From: Bradyrhizobium monzae
GTDB taxonomy: Bacteria; Pseudomonadota; Alphaproteobacteria; Rhizobiales; Xanthobacteraceae
Length of the DNA stretch: 64,000 bases
Assembly (NCBI RefSeq): GCF_021458635.1
Contig: NZ_JAIRDQ010000004.1
Coordinates: 552,953 to 616,952 of the forward strand
Reading direction: 5' to 3'
Made by a program: the position numbers and the translations under genes. Shown piece after piece: positions 26,366 through 35,358 of the stretch (within the stretch, counting starts at the first letter, position 1; every line of letters begins with the position of its first letter). The notes beneath the pieces are model-generated. The model was not told where the DNA came from, did no database searches, and saw only the letters and a list, made by a program, of their open reading frames with translations.

Positions 26366-27905
26366 CTAGCCGCCCGACCGCCCCGCCAGCCGCGCGCGGA
26401 TGTCCGGCTTCAGCACCTTGCCGACCTTGGAGCGCGGCAGATCGTCCCAGACTTCGATCTGCTTCGGTGTCTTGACGCTGCCGATCTGTCCCTTGACGAA
26501 GACGGCGAGCGCCGCGGGGTCAATCTGATGGCCGGCACGGGGCTGCACCACGGCGACGATCCGCTCACCCCATTTCTCGTCCGGAAGGCCAATCACGGCG
26601 CAATCCTGCACCGCCTCATGCGCCCGCAGCGCGTTCTCGACCTCGATCGAGTAGACGTTGAACCCGCCGGTGATGATCATGTCCTTGGCGCGATCGACGA
26701 TATAGAGGTAGCCGTCGTCGTCGAGATAGCCGATGTCGCCGGTGTGGTGCCAGCCATGCGCGGAGGCCTCCGCCGTGGCCTCGGGATTTTTGTAATAGCC
26801 TTCCATCACCAGCGAACCGCGGACCACGATCTCGCCGCGTGCGCCTGATGGCAGCAAATTGCCGTCGCCGTCCATGATGCCGGCCTGCACCAGCGGGCTG
26901 ATCCGCCCGGCCGAGGCGAGACGCTCCATCGCGATGGTGCCGTCGGCATTGTAATGCTCGCGCGGCGCCATCATCGAGATCATCATCGGCGCTTCGGTCT
27001 GACCGAACAACTGCGCCATAGGCCCGATACGCCGGAGCGCCTCCGCAAGCCGCGCGGCCGAGATAGGCGCCGCGCCGTACCAGAAGCATTGCAGCGACCC
27101 GAGCTTCGCGGAATCGAGCTTCGGATGATCGAGCAGCATGTAGATCACGGTCGGCGGCAGGAAGGTGTGCGTGACGCGATAGCGCTCGATCAGATCGAGA
27201 AATTCGGCGATGTCGGGGTGATGCATGATCACGATGCGGCCGCCGAGCGCCATGATCGGGAAACACAGCACGCCGGCCGCGTGGGTCAGCGGCGCGAGCG
27301 CGAGATAGGTCGGACGGCCCTTGAAGGGATAGCCCATCAGCGTCAGTGCCGTCATGGCCTCGATATTGCGGCCCGACAGCATGACCCCCCTTCGGCTTGC
27401 CGGTGGTGCCGCCGGTGCCCGGGATCATCGCGATATCGTCGACCGTCTCGCGTTGATAGGGGTCGTCGGCGAGGCCTGCGAGCCAGCTGTCGAACGAGGG
27501 TGCGAAGGGTAACTCGGCATCGAGGCAGACGAGGGCGCGCAGCTTTGGCAGCTCTGCACGCACCGCCTCGACCATCGGCGCGAAGCTCGAATGAAACAGC
27601 AGCAGGCTGCAGTCGAATTGGTCGAGGATGATCCGGTTTTCGGCCGCCTCGTTGCGCGGATTGATCGGGCACCAGACCGCACCGGCGCGGGAAATGCCGA
27701 AGACGCAGGCAAACGCGACCGGATCGTTGCCGGAGAGGATTGCGACCTTCTCGCCGGCAGCAATCCCCGATCGCGCGAGCCCGCGCGCGATTCGGTAGCT
27801 CAGCGACTGCACCTCGCGATAGCTGAGATCGCGCCCGTCCATGGTCAGGCACGGCGCATCAGCGCCGAGCGAGGCGCCTTTGTCCAGGTAATCGATGAAG
27901 CGCAT
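26366..27905 (-). pseudogene. Acyl-CoA synthetase (AMP-dependent ligase), frameshifted
   Basis: Two overlapping frames together encode a complete ANL-family acid-CoA ligase of about 512 residues. The 5' part (from MRFIDYLDKG) runs to the AMP-binding P-loop IPGTGGTTGKPKGG. The rest resumes in another frame at VMLSGRNIEAM and continues through FGQTEAPMM, GWHHTGDIGYLDDDGYLYIVDRAKDM split over the hinge, and the C-terminal Lys region PRSKVGKVLKPD. The break lies in a run of six C at 27385-27390; five would restore the frame. It is either a recent mutation or a sequence error. The gene ends the cluster regulated by the TetR gene at 30218. Confidence 0.88.
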
Positions 27906-27962
27906 GATCAACACCCGAAGCGGCAGCGGGCGACGCGGAGGACCGCGCCACCCGCGATTGAC

Positions 27963-29093
27963 TTAATCGTGCACGGTCAAAATCGGCTTGCCGACGAGCC
28001 CGAAGCTGCGCAATTGCCCGAGCAGCTCGTGATGGCCGAACGCCTGGCAGCCGGAGGCGAACCCCACGCGCTTCGGCGGCTGCTGCAGCAAATGCGCCGC
28101 GGCATAGGCCTGCAGCAAGCCGGTCTGCTTGTAGTTGCTGTTGCCATAGATGACGCAGTGCGCGCGCCCCAATGGGCCTGAGGCATGCACCGAATCCAGG
28201 GACTTGTTGACGCGCGGGTTCTCACGCGGCGGCATGGTGTTCATCACGCCGGCGGCGGTCTGCGCCAGCGCGGTGTAGCGGTCGTCGGGCTTCATGTCCT
28301 TGGTCGCATCCAGCGCGGCGGCAACGATCTGCGGCACGGCCAGCATCAGCCCGCGGTTGAACACGCCGCCCAGCACCTTGACGTTGGCCACGCGCGGATC
28401 GCGCTTGAACCACACGGGATGCGAGGTGCCGCCCCAGGGCAGCGCCAGCGCCAGCTCATGCTGGCCGGGGATGGCGAGGTTGTAGAGGCCGGCATCGGGC
28501 TGATGCTCGACATACTTGTTCTGCTCCAGATAGTAGGCCTTGGCCATCGCGGCGTTGACCAGGATGGTCTGCGTCGATGCGATGGTCGGGCTGCCACCCC
28601 AGAACACGGCGATATCAAGCGTGTCGAGGCCGGGCGTCTCCAGGCACAGCTGGGCTGCGATCTCGCCGGTGGTGTACATCTGCGCGATGCCCGGCGCCAA
28701 CAGCAGGCCGGCATTGGCGAACTTCGGACCCCACTCCTGCTCGAGCGTGATCAGCCAGTCCTGCTCACCGGTGGTGTCGGTGTAATGACACTTGGAGGCG
28801 AGGCAAGCCTGCACCACTTCGCCGCCGAACTTGGCGAAGGGGCCCACGGTGTTGAGCACCACCGAGGCGCCACTGAACAATTCCGTCAGCGCAGCTACGG
28901 TGTGCGGCACCTTGACCACCTCGTAGTCGGCGGTCTCGATGCCCGCTACGTTCGACTTCATCGCGGCGTTGAGCTTCTCATTGCTGCGGCCGGCGGCGAT
29001 GAAGGGGATGTTGTATTCGCGTAAGTATTCGCAGACCAGCCGGCCGGTATAGCCGGAAGCGCCATAGACGATGACGGGCTTCTTCGCACTCAT
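27963..29093 (-). CDS. Saccharopine dehydrogenase-like NAD(P)-binding protein
   Basis: A 376-residue protein with an N-terminal Rossmann fold, VIVYGASGYTGRLVCEYL, as in trans-acting enoyl reductase and saccharopine-dehydrogenase-like proteins. VVLNTVGPFAKFGGEVVQAC and CHYTDTTGEQDW follow, typical of this group. The substrate is unknown; true saccharopine dehydrogenase activity is unlikely. It lies between an SDR gene and an acyl-CoA synthetase on the same strand, which suggests oxidation of a hydroxy-acid or alicyclic compound. Confidence 0.8.
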   Translation of the reverse strand: MSAKKPVIVYGASGYTGRLVCEYLREYNIPFIAAGRSNEKLNAAMKSNVAGIETADYEVVKVPHTVAALTELFSGASVVLNTVGPFAKFGGEVVQACLASKCHYTDTTGEQDWLITLEQEWGPKFANAGLLLAPGIAQMYTTGEIAAQLCLETPGLDTLDIAVFWGGSPTIASTQTILVNAAMAKAYYLEQNKYVEHQPDAGLYNLAIPGQHELALALPWGGTSHPVWFKRDPRVANVKVLGGVFNRGLMLAVPQIVAAALDATKDMKPDDRYTALAQTAAGVMNTMPPRENPRVNKSLDSVHASGPLGRAHCVIYGNSNYKQTGLLQAYAAAHLLQQPPKRVGFASGCQAFGHHELLGQLRSFGLVGKPILTVHD

Positions 29094-29129
29094 TGCGTTC
29101 CTCCGAAATGTTCGTTGTCAGATTCTTTG

Positions 29130-29933
29130 CTACATGCCCATGCCGCCATCGACCGGCAGTCCGATGCCGGTGATGAAGCGCGCCGCGTTCGAGCACAGGA
29201 ATACCGCGGCATCGCCGATGTCCGTGACCTCGGCGAGACGGCCGAGCGGGGTTTGCTCCACCACCGAGCCGACCGCGGCGTTGACGTCAGCCGCGAGCCC
29301 GACCTTGACGATGTCGTTGGCGAGCTGCAGGCCCATGTCGGTCGGGATCAGGCCCGGATAGATGCAGTTCACGCGCACGCCGAAACCGAGCTTGCCGGCT
29401 TCCATCGCTCCGACCCGCGTCATGCGGTCGACCGCGGATTTGGTGCCCGAATAGACCGCGATGCTCGGGAAGGCGATCGTCGCCGCAACCGAGGCGATGT
29501 TGACGACGGCGCCGCCCTTGCCGGCCGGCCCGCCCGGGCGCATGGCACGGAAGGCGTGCTTCATGCCGAGCACGGTGCCGACGATATTGACGTCGCACAT
29601 CCGCCGCGCGTCCTCAGCCTTCACCTCGGAGATCAGCGACGTGATCTCGATGCCGGCATTGTTGATCAGGATGTCGTAGCCGCCGAGGGTTGCGACCGTC
29701 GCGGCGACAGCCCGCTCCCATTGCGCGTCGTCGGTGACGTCGAGTTGGACGAAGCCCGTGGCGACGTCTTCCTTCGCGATCGTCGCTGCGCTGGCGCGGC
29801 CGGTCTCCTCCAGGATGTCGGCGATCATGATCGAGGCGCCGGCTCGCGCCAACGCCTGCGCGATGGCCGCGCCGATGCCGCGGGCACCGCCGGTGACCAG
29901 GGCTTTCCTGCCTGCAAGGCTCTTCCCACTCAT
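29130..29933 (-). CDS. SDR family NAD(P)-dependent oxidoreductase
   Basis: A 267-residue classical short-chain dehydrogenase. The cofactor motif is ALVTGGARGIGAAIA, the NAG motif is ILINNAGIEI, the catalytic Ser is near NIASVAATIAF and the Tyr-Lys pair is YSGTKSAVD. GGAGGAG lies 6 bases before the ATG, which fixes this start although the frame opens earlier. It is the first gene of the cluster divergent from the TetR gene at 30218, and two palindromic sites lie in the 284-bp gap. Confidence 0.9.
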   Translation of the reverse strand: MSGKSLAGRKALVTGGARGIGAAIAQALARAGASIMIADILEETGRASAATIAKEDVATGFVQLDVTDDAQWERAVAATVATLGGYDILINNAGIEITSLISEVKAEDARRMCDVNIVGTVLGMKHAFRAMRPGGPAGKGGAVVNIASVAATIAFPSIAVYSGTKSAVDRMTRVGAMEAGKLGFGVRVNCIYPGLIPTDMGLQLANDIVKVGLAADVNAAVGSVVEQTPLGRLAEVTDIGDAAVFLCSNAARFITGIGLPVDGGMGM

Positions 29934-30097
29934 GACGCACTCCTCCGTTGCTGGTGATCGATCTTTTCGTGCTGCGCCGGTCGGCGCGCACCAGGTCGAT
30001 GGGCGCAAGCCTTTTGGGCTGCACCCAGCGAAGCGTTCCTCCATGGCCGGACGTCTTGACGACTGTCCAAATTCTTGGTGCGAACCTCCGCCAGAAT

Positions 30098-30135
30098 CTT
30101 GACACTTGTCAAGAACGAATTTGACAGTTGTCAAA
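30098..30135. promoter_or_regulatory. Two tandem palindromic operators (TetR-type)
   Basis: CTTGACA-CT-TGTCAAG at 30098-30113 and TTTGACA-GT-TGTCAAA at 30120-30135. The arms are perfect, and the centres are 22 bp apart, two helical turns. They sit in the gap between the SDR gene and the divergent TetR gene; each also supplies a TTGACA that could be a -35 box. Confidence 0.8.
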
Positions 30136-30217
30136 GGAAGTGGTTGTGAGGGGATGGAGCATTCCGCGATCGACGCGGTATAAGTCCCTGAAAGAACGGG
30201 ACTGAGGAAGGGACGAA

Positions 30218-30856
30218 ATGGCGCGGCAGGTGACGGGAGCGGCCCGGCGTGTGGCTGATGCGGCCGAGGTGCTGCGCGACGAGAAGTTCAACGCGCGGCG
30301 CATCGAGCTTGCCGAGGCCGCGCTCGAAACGCTTGGAGAGCTCGGTTTCGCACGCACCAGCCTGCGTGAAATCGCGCAGAACTCGGCGTTCACGCACGGC
30401 GTGTTCCACTATTATTTCAGCGACAAGCTCGACCTGATCTGCTGCTGCGTCCGCCACTACAAGGCGAAGTGCGTGACGCGATATGACGAGGTCGTCGCGA
30501 CAGCAACGAGCCGCGACGAATTGACGGAGGGTTTCCTCGCCAAGCTCGCAGCAACGCTGCAGACCGATGCCCGCATGCACCGTCTTTGGTACGATTTGCG
30601 CGCGCAGGCGATGTTCGAGGCGGCGTTTCGCAAGGATGTGCTCGAGATCGACAAGAGCCTGGAAGCGATGATCTGGCGCATCGCCTCCCGCTATGCCGAG
30701 CTCGGCAGCAAGCGGCCGGTGTCATCGCCGGCTGCGCTCTATGCGCTGTTCGACGGCCTGTTCCAAAGTGCGCTGCTCAAGCATCTCGCCGGTGACAAGA
30801 CGGCGATTCGCGAACTGCTCGACGAAGTCCGGCGCCTGCTGCCGACGGTGTGCTGA
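30218..30856 (+). CDS. TetR/AcrR family transcriptional regulator
   Basis: A 212-residue regulator. The helix-turn-helix is at about residues 28-70, ELAEAALETLGELGFARTS then LREIAQNSAFTHGVFHYYF. The C-terminal ligand domain contains several aromatic residues but no recognised signature. It is divergent from the SDR, saccharopine-dehydrogenase-like and acyl-CoA synthetase genes, with paired palindromes in between, so it probably controls that cluster and itself. The inducer may be an acyl-CoA or an intermediate of the pathway; that is inference. Confidence 0.88.
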   Translation: MARQVTGAARRVADAAEVLRDEKFNARRIELAEAALETLGELGFARTSLREIAQNSAFTHGVFHYYFSDKLDLICCCVRHYKAKCVTRYDEVVATATSRDELTEGFLAKLAATLQTDARMHRLWYDLRAQAMFEAAFRKDVLEIDKSLEAMIWRIASRYAELGSKRPVSSPAALYALFDGLFQSALLKHLAGDKTAIRELLDEVRRLLPTVC

Positions 30857-30924
30857 AGCGCACGCGCGGCGCCCGCGAAGGCGTGATCGTTTTCATTAAT
30901 GCGATGGATCGACCGCGCTCTCCG

Positions 30925-31004
30925 CGTCATTGCGAGCGCAGCGAAGCAATCCAGAATCCTTCCGCGGAGAGACTCTGGATTGCTTCGCTTCGCTCGCAAT
31001 GACG
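30925..31004. repeat. Intergenic palindromic repeat (type 1, copy 1)
   Basis: CGTCATTGCGAGCGCAGCG on the left and CGCTTCGCTCGCAATGACG on the right form a long stem with GAAGCAATCCAGA / TCTGGATTGCTTC inside. It lies between the TetR gene and ptsN, which converge. A second copy lies at 60502-60587; the right arms differ at one base in about 30. Confidence 0.85.
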
Positions 31005-31035
31005 GAGTGTGAGGCTACGGCGTGCCTAACGACGA

Positions 31036-31497
31036 CTACGCCGCGGTCGCCGGCGGCAGCGCCAGCACCGAATAGATCGCCTGCGCGTCGCGCGAGGCGC
31101 GGAGCTTCTTGGCGATGTCCTGGTCGCGCAGCAGGCGGGCGATGCGGGCGAGCGCCTTGAGATGATCGGCGCCGGCGCCTTCGGGGGCGAGCAGCAGAAA
31201 GACGAGATCGACCGGCTGGCCATCCATCGCCTCGAAATCGATCGGGCGATCGAGCCGGGCGAACAGGCCAAAAATCTTTTCCAGCTTGGGCAGCTTGCCG
31301 TGGGGAATGGCGACGCCGTAGCCGACCGCGGTGGTGCCGAGCTTCTCGCGCTGGAGCAGCACCTCGAACACGGAGCGCTCGTTCTGACCGGTCAGCTCGG
31401 CGGCCTTGGCCGCGAGTTCCTGGAGCGCCTGCTTCTTGCTGTTGACCTTCAATGCCGGAAGTATCGCCTCGGGCGCGACCAGATCGGTAATCGGCAT
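31036..31497 (-). CDS. ptsN: PTS IIA-like nitrogen regulatory protein PtsN
   Basis: PtsN (EIIA-Ntr) is the final phosphate acceptor of the nitrogen PTS, a regulatory relay that senses nitrogen and affects potassium transport and stress responses. The 153-residue protein has the phospho-acceptor His66 in GYGVAIPHGKLPKL. It follows rpoN and hpf, the common arrangement. A 212-bp gap with a hairpin separates it from hpf, so it may also have its own promoter. Confidence 0.95.
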   Translation of the reverse strand: MPITDLVAPEAILPALKVNSKKQALQELAAKAAELTGQNERSVFEVLLQREKLGTTAVGYGVAIPHGKLPKLEKIFGLFARLDRPIDFEAMDGQPVDLVFLLLAPEGAGADHLKALARIARLLRDQDIAKKLRASRDAQAIYSVLALPPATAA

Positions 31498-31542
31498 GGA
31501 AGTGTTCCGAGGTGAATTAAACCGTCAGGTTCCGAATTGACC

Positions 31543-31561
31543 GGCTCGATCAGATCGAGCC
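31543..31561. repeat. Small hairpin between hpf and ptsN
   Basis: GGCTCGAT-CAG-ATCGAGCC, 8-bp perfect arms, in the 212-bp gap. No T-run follows. The rest of the gap shows no gene. Confidence 0.5.
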
Positions 31562-31709
31562 CGGCCGGCGTCGAGAAGGTGAAGCAGGAGGCGGACTTAG
31601 CCCCGATCCTGATGTGGGGCGCTTCTACTCCAACGCAATCCCGGTGCCAACTCCCGCGTGCAGCTTTGCCCCGGTCATTGTTAAGACCTGTGGTTGATAC
31701 GGGGGCCGC

Positions 31710-32309
31710 CTAGCCATCCGATTTGGCGCCCGGCGGGTCGATCCAGCCGACATTGCCGTCGGCCCGGCGGTAGATGATGTTCACCCGGCCCGAGGAACCG
31801 TGCTGGAATACCAGGCAGGGTGCCCCGCTGAGGTCGAGTTCCATGACGGCTTCGCTGACCGACAGCTGCCTCAGCGACGTCGTGGCCTCCGCGATGATCA
31901 CGGGGCTGTAGCCGGTGACCTCGTCCTCGTCGTCGCCCTCGCCCGGTGCCTCCAGCACGTAAGCCGTCGCGTCGAGCGCAGCCAGCGCCGCGGAGGCGAC
32001 ATGGGCCTTGCGTGCGGAACGGTCCTTGAGCCGGCTCTTGTAGCGCTTGAGCCGCTTCTCGATCATGATCAGCGCCTGGTCGGCACTGGCATAGGCGTCC
32101 TGCGCGTTCGAATCGGCTTCCAGCGTAATGCCGGAATCAAGATGCAGCGCACAGTCGGTGCGAAAACCGAGGCCGTCCTTGCTGAGCGTGATGTGGCCGG
32201 AATAGTTGCCGTCGAAATATTTACGCAGGACCTCTTCGGTCCGGACGGTGACCCGGCCGCGCAGGGCCTCACCGACGCTAACGCTCTTGCCCGAAATCCG
32301 AAGAGTCAT
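31710..32309 (-). CDS. hpf: Ribosome hibernation-promoting factor, long form (HPF/RaiA)
   Basis: HPF binds idle ribosomes and pairs them into inactive 100S dimers during starvation. The 199-residue length identifies the long form: an N-terminal S30AE domain (LRISGKSVSVGEALRGRV to about residue 105), a variable linker, and a C-terminal dimerisation domain ending VFQHGSSGRVNIIYRRADGN split from VGWIDPP. It lies between rpoN and ptsN as in many proteobacteria. The ATG before TLRISGKS is chosen over an upstream in-frame start. Confidence 0.94.
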   Translation of the reverse strand: MTLRISGKSVSVGEALRGRVTVRTEEVLRKYFDGNYSGHITLSKDGLGFRTDCALHLDSGITLEADSNAQDAYASADQALIMIEKRLKRYKSRLKDRSARKAHVASAALAALDATAYVLEAPGEGDDEDEVTGYSPVIIAEATTSLRQLSVSEAVMELDLSGAPCLVFQHGSSGRVNIIYRRADGNVGWIDPPGAKSDG

Positions 32310-32393
32310 GTGATGCCTCGCTTGGTTTGCTTGCCCAGCTTGGATCGGTCGCGAATTGGGGGATGAGAGTAGCGCGATTTCGCGCCAGCGCAA

Positions 32394-34034
32394 TCAGGCC
32401 GGTTCGGTGTTGCGGGAGCGATCCGGCATTGCGGTGGAAAGGACGTTACCAAGAGCGCTCTGCTTGTCACGACGGCGTTGCACCGAGGACGGAATGCGCA
32501 TGGCTTCGCGGTACTTCGCGACCGTGCGGCGGGCAATATCAATGCCCGAAGCGCGCAAGCGTTCCACGATGGTATCATCCGACAGGATCGCGGCAGGCAG
32601 CTCCGAATCAATCAGCTGCTTGATGTGATGACGCACCGCTTCGGCCGAATGCGCCTCGCCGCCGTCGGCCGAGGCGATCGAGGCCGTGAAGAAATACTTC
32701 AATTCGAATGTGCCGCGATTTGTCGCCATGTATTTGTTGGCGGTGACGCGCGACACCGTGGATTCATGCATCTGGATGGCGTCGGCGACGGCCTTCAGAT
32801 TCAGCGGCCGCAGATGCGCGACACCATGGGTGAAGAAGCCGTCCTGCTGACGCACGATCTCGGTCGCAACCTTCAGGATGGTACGGGCGCGCTGGTCGAG
32901 CGCGCGCACCAGCCAGGTCGCGTTCTGCAGCGCGTCGGTGAAATACGACTTGTCGCCGTCCTTGCCCTTCTTCTTCGACAGCTCGGAATAATAGGTCTGG
33001 TTCACCAGCACGCGCGGCAAGGTGTCGCTGTTGAGCTCGACATGCCAGCCGCCATCCGGACCCGGGCGGACATAGACATCCGGCACCATGGTCTGCATGC
33101 GCGCCGAGCCGAACTTCATGCCGGGCTTGGGATTGAGGCGGCGGATCTCGCCGATCATGTCGGCGATGTCCTCGTCGTCGACACCGCAGAGCTTGCGAAG
33201 CGCGCCGATGTCGCGCTTGGCGAGGAGGTCGAGGTGCTCGACCAGCGCCTGCATCGCAGGATCGTAGCGGTCGAGCTCGCGCAGCTGGATGGCCAGGCAT
33301 TCGCTCAAATTGCGCGCGCAGACGCCGGGCGGATCGAATTTCTGCAGCACGGCGAGAACGTCCTCGACGTCCTTTTGCGTCGCGCCGAGCCGCTCGGCGG
33401 CCTGGCCGAGATCGGGCGGCAGATAGCCGGCTTCGTCGACGAGGTCGATCAGGTATTGCCCGATCATGCGCTGGGCCGCGCCGGTGAAGGCGACCGAGAG
33501 CTGCTCGGCGAGATGGTCACCAAGCGTGGTTTCCGCCGCGACGAAGGCTTCGAGATTGTAGTCTTCGTCACCGGAGGCGCCGCCGCCCCATTCGGTATAG
33601 GTGGTCGGCGCTGCGTCCTGGGCGTTGCGCGCCGCCGCCTCGGCGGGCTCCTCGGAGAAGACGTTGTCCAGGCCGGTGTCCAGGGTCTGCTCGATCTCGG
33701 CGCGGGTGCCGAGATCCTTGCTCATCCATTCTTCCTGGCCGGGCTCGAAGGCGCTGCCGCTGCCGCCAAAGCCGTCATCGGCGCCATGACCGTCGCCCTG
33801 GCTGCCTGAATCTTCGCCATCATGGTCGCTGAACTGGCCGGCCTCGGCCGGGGCCTCGCCGCCGGGGGCCTCGTCATTGGCCCGCTCCAGCAGTGGATTA
33901 CGCTCGAGTTCCTCTTCCACGAAGGTGGTGAGATCGAGATTGGACAATTGCAGCAGCTTGATCGCCTGCATCAGCTGCGGCGTCATGACCAGCGACTGCG
34001 ATTGCCGGAACTCTAATCTCTGCGTAAGCGCCAT
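32394..34034 (-). CDS. rpoN: RNA polymerase sigma-54 factor RpoN
   Basis: Sigma-54 directs transcription of nitrogen-fixation, nitrogen-assimilation and other genes together with AAA+ activators. The 546-residue protein has the N-terminal Gln/Leu-rich region (LEFRQSQSLVMTPQLMQAI) for activator contact, an acidic variable region, the core-binding domain and the C-terminal RpoN box ARRTVAKYREAM that reads the -24 promoter element. It lies in lptB-rpoN-hpf-ptsN order. Bradyrhizobium species often carry two rpoN genes; whether this is the chromosomal rpoN1 or rpoN2 cannot be told here. Confidence 0.96.
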   Translation of the reverse strand: MALTQRLEFRQSQSLVMTPQLMQAIKLLQLSNLDLTTFVEEELERNPLLERANDEAPGGEAPAEAGQFSDHDGEDSGSQGDGHGADDGFGGSGSAFEPGQEEWMSKDLGTRAEIEQTLDTGLDNVFSEEPAEAAARNAQDAAPTTYTEWGGGASGDEDYNLEAFVAAETTLGDHLAEQLSVAFTGAAQRMIGQYLIDLVDEAGYLPPDLGQAAERLGATQKDVEDVLAVLQKFDPPGVCARNLSECLAIQLRELDRYDPAMQALVEHLDLLAKRDIGALRKLCGVDDEDIADMIGEIRRLNPKPGMKFGSARMQTMVPDVYVRPGPDGGWHVELNSDTLPRVLVNQTYYSELSKKKGKDGDKSYFTDALQNATWLVRALDQRARTILKVATEIVRQQDGFFTHGVAHLRPLNLKAVADAIQMHESTVSRVTANKYMATNRGTFELKYFFTASIASADGGEAHSAEAVRHHIKQLIDSELPAAILSDDTIVERLRASGIDIARRTVAKYREAMRIPSSVQRRRDKQSALGNVLSTAMPDRSRNTEPA

Positions 34035-34124
34035 CTAATAAGAACCGTTCCCGAAAATTGGTCCGATTCTTGCTTATCTTAGTCCTGGCCCGATGTACAC
34101 GCCTTGACGAAATGGAAAAAAGGG

Positions 34125-35138
34125 CTAGAGGCGGAATTCCTCGCCAAGGTAAAGGCGGCGAACATCCGGATCGGCGACGATCTCGTCCGGGCTCCCCTCC
34201 GTCAGGATTTCACCGGCATAGACGATATAGGCGCGGTCGGTGAGGCCGAGCGTCTCGCGCACATTGTGGTCGGTGATCAGCACGCCGATGCCGCGATTGG
34301 TGAGATGGCGAACCAGGTCCTGAATGTCGCCGACCGCAATCGGGTCGATGCCGGCGAAGGGCTCGTCGAGCAGCATGTAGTTCGGACGCGTTGCGAGCGC
34401 GCGCGCGATCTCGACGCGGCGGCGCTCACCGCCGGACAGCGCGATCGACGGCGATTTCCGCAGGCGCGTGATGTTGAATTCGTCGAGCAGGGAGTCGAGC
34501 TGCTGCTCGCGCTTCTTGCGCGAGGGCTCGACCACTTCGAGCACGGCGCGAATGTTCTGCTCGACGGTGAGGCCGCGGAAGATCGAGGCTTCCTGCGGCA
34601 GATAGCCGATGCCGAGCCGCGCGCGCTGATACATCGGCAGCTTGGTGACGTCGTGACCGTCGAGCTCGATCGCGCCGCGATCGGCCTTGATCAGGCCGGT
34701 AATCATGTAGAACACGGTGGTCTTGCCGGCGCCGTTCGGGCCGAGCAGGCCGACCGCTTCGCCGCGCCGCACATAGATGCTGACGCCGCGCACGACCTGG
34801 CGGCTGCCAAAACTCTTTTCCACGCTATGCACAGCCAGGAAGCCCGGCCGCCGCAGCAGCTGCGGTCCGCCCGTGCCGTTGGACTTTGCAACGGGCTTCG
34901 CGCTGGGTTTGGCTTTGGGCGGTTGAGCCGCCGCCGGCCGCGCCCGCGGCGGGGCCTCGACGCCATAGGGGTCCGAGGCCTGCATCGGCTGCTCCCGGGC
35001 AATCGGCGGCGCATCGCGCACCGGGCTCGCCACCAGGCCGCCGACGCTGTCACCGAGCGCGGTGATGTCCTGACGGGCAAATCCTGGCCGGCCGCGCTTG
35101 GCGGGGCGCCGACGGAACATGCTGAACAGATCGACCAT
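34125..35138 (-). CDS. lptB: LPS export ABC transporter ATP-binding protein LptB
   Basis: LptB powers LptFGC extraction of lipopolysaccharide from the inner membrane. The ATPase domain covers about residues 97-337: Walker A GPNGAGKTTVF, signature LSGGERRRVEIARAL, Walker B YMLLDEPFAGIDP and the switch His in ITDHNVRETL. Oddity: about 95 residues precede the ATPase, Pro- and Ala-rich and basic, where E. coli LptB has none. An ATG six codons downstream is another possible start but keeps the extension. It lies between lptA and rpoN, as usual. Confidence 0.95.
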   Translation of the reverse strand: MVDLFSMFRRRPAKRGRPGFARQDITALGDSVGGLVASPVRDAPPIAREQPMQASDPYGVEAPPRARPAAAQPPKAKPSAKPVAKSNGTGGPQLLRRPGFLAVHSVEKSFGSRQVVRGVSIYVRRGEAVGLLGPNGAGKTTVFYMITGLIKADRGAIELDGHDVTKLPMYQRARLGIGYLPQEASIFRGLTVEQNIRAVLEVVEPSRKKREQQLDSLLDEFNITRLRKSPSIALSGGERRRVEIARALATRPNYMLLDEPFAGIDPIAVGDIQDLVRHLTNRGIGVLITDHNVRETLGLTDRAYIVYAGEILTEGSPDEIVADPDVRRLYLGEEFRL

Positions 35139-35358
35139 CCCCGCCTTCTAGCCTGCTACGGATCCTGCGCGGTCCTCGCGCGGTCTGCCGCGCCAGCCTG
35201 TTACTTCGCCGACGCAGCATGAATGTAGGGATGTCTCATGCCCAGTGAAACACGCCCGAAAAGCGGCGGACCCCGCTTCGAAAGCCCTGCCGCTAGATAC
35301 AGTCTCGCCGGGCAAGCTTCAACCTCGGATCGGCTGCATCTGAGCCAAGCTCTTGAAT

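Noticed and set aside
26616..27390. Two separate genes in the acyl-CoA synthetase region
   Set aside because: The two halves join into one family-length ligase if one base is removed from the C run, and neither half is a complete protein. One broken gene is the simpler reading.
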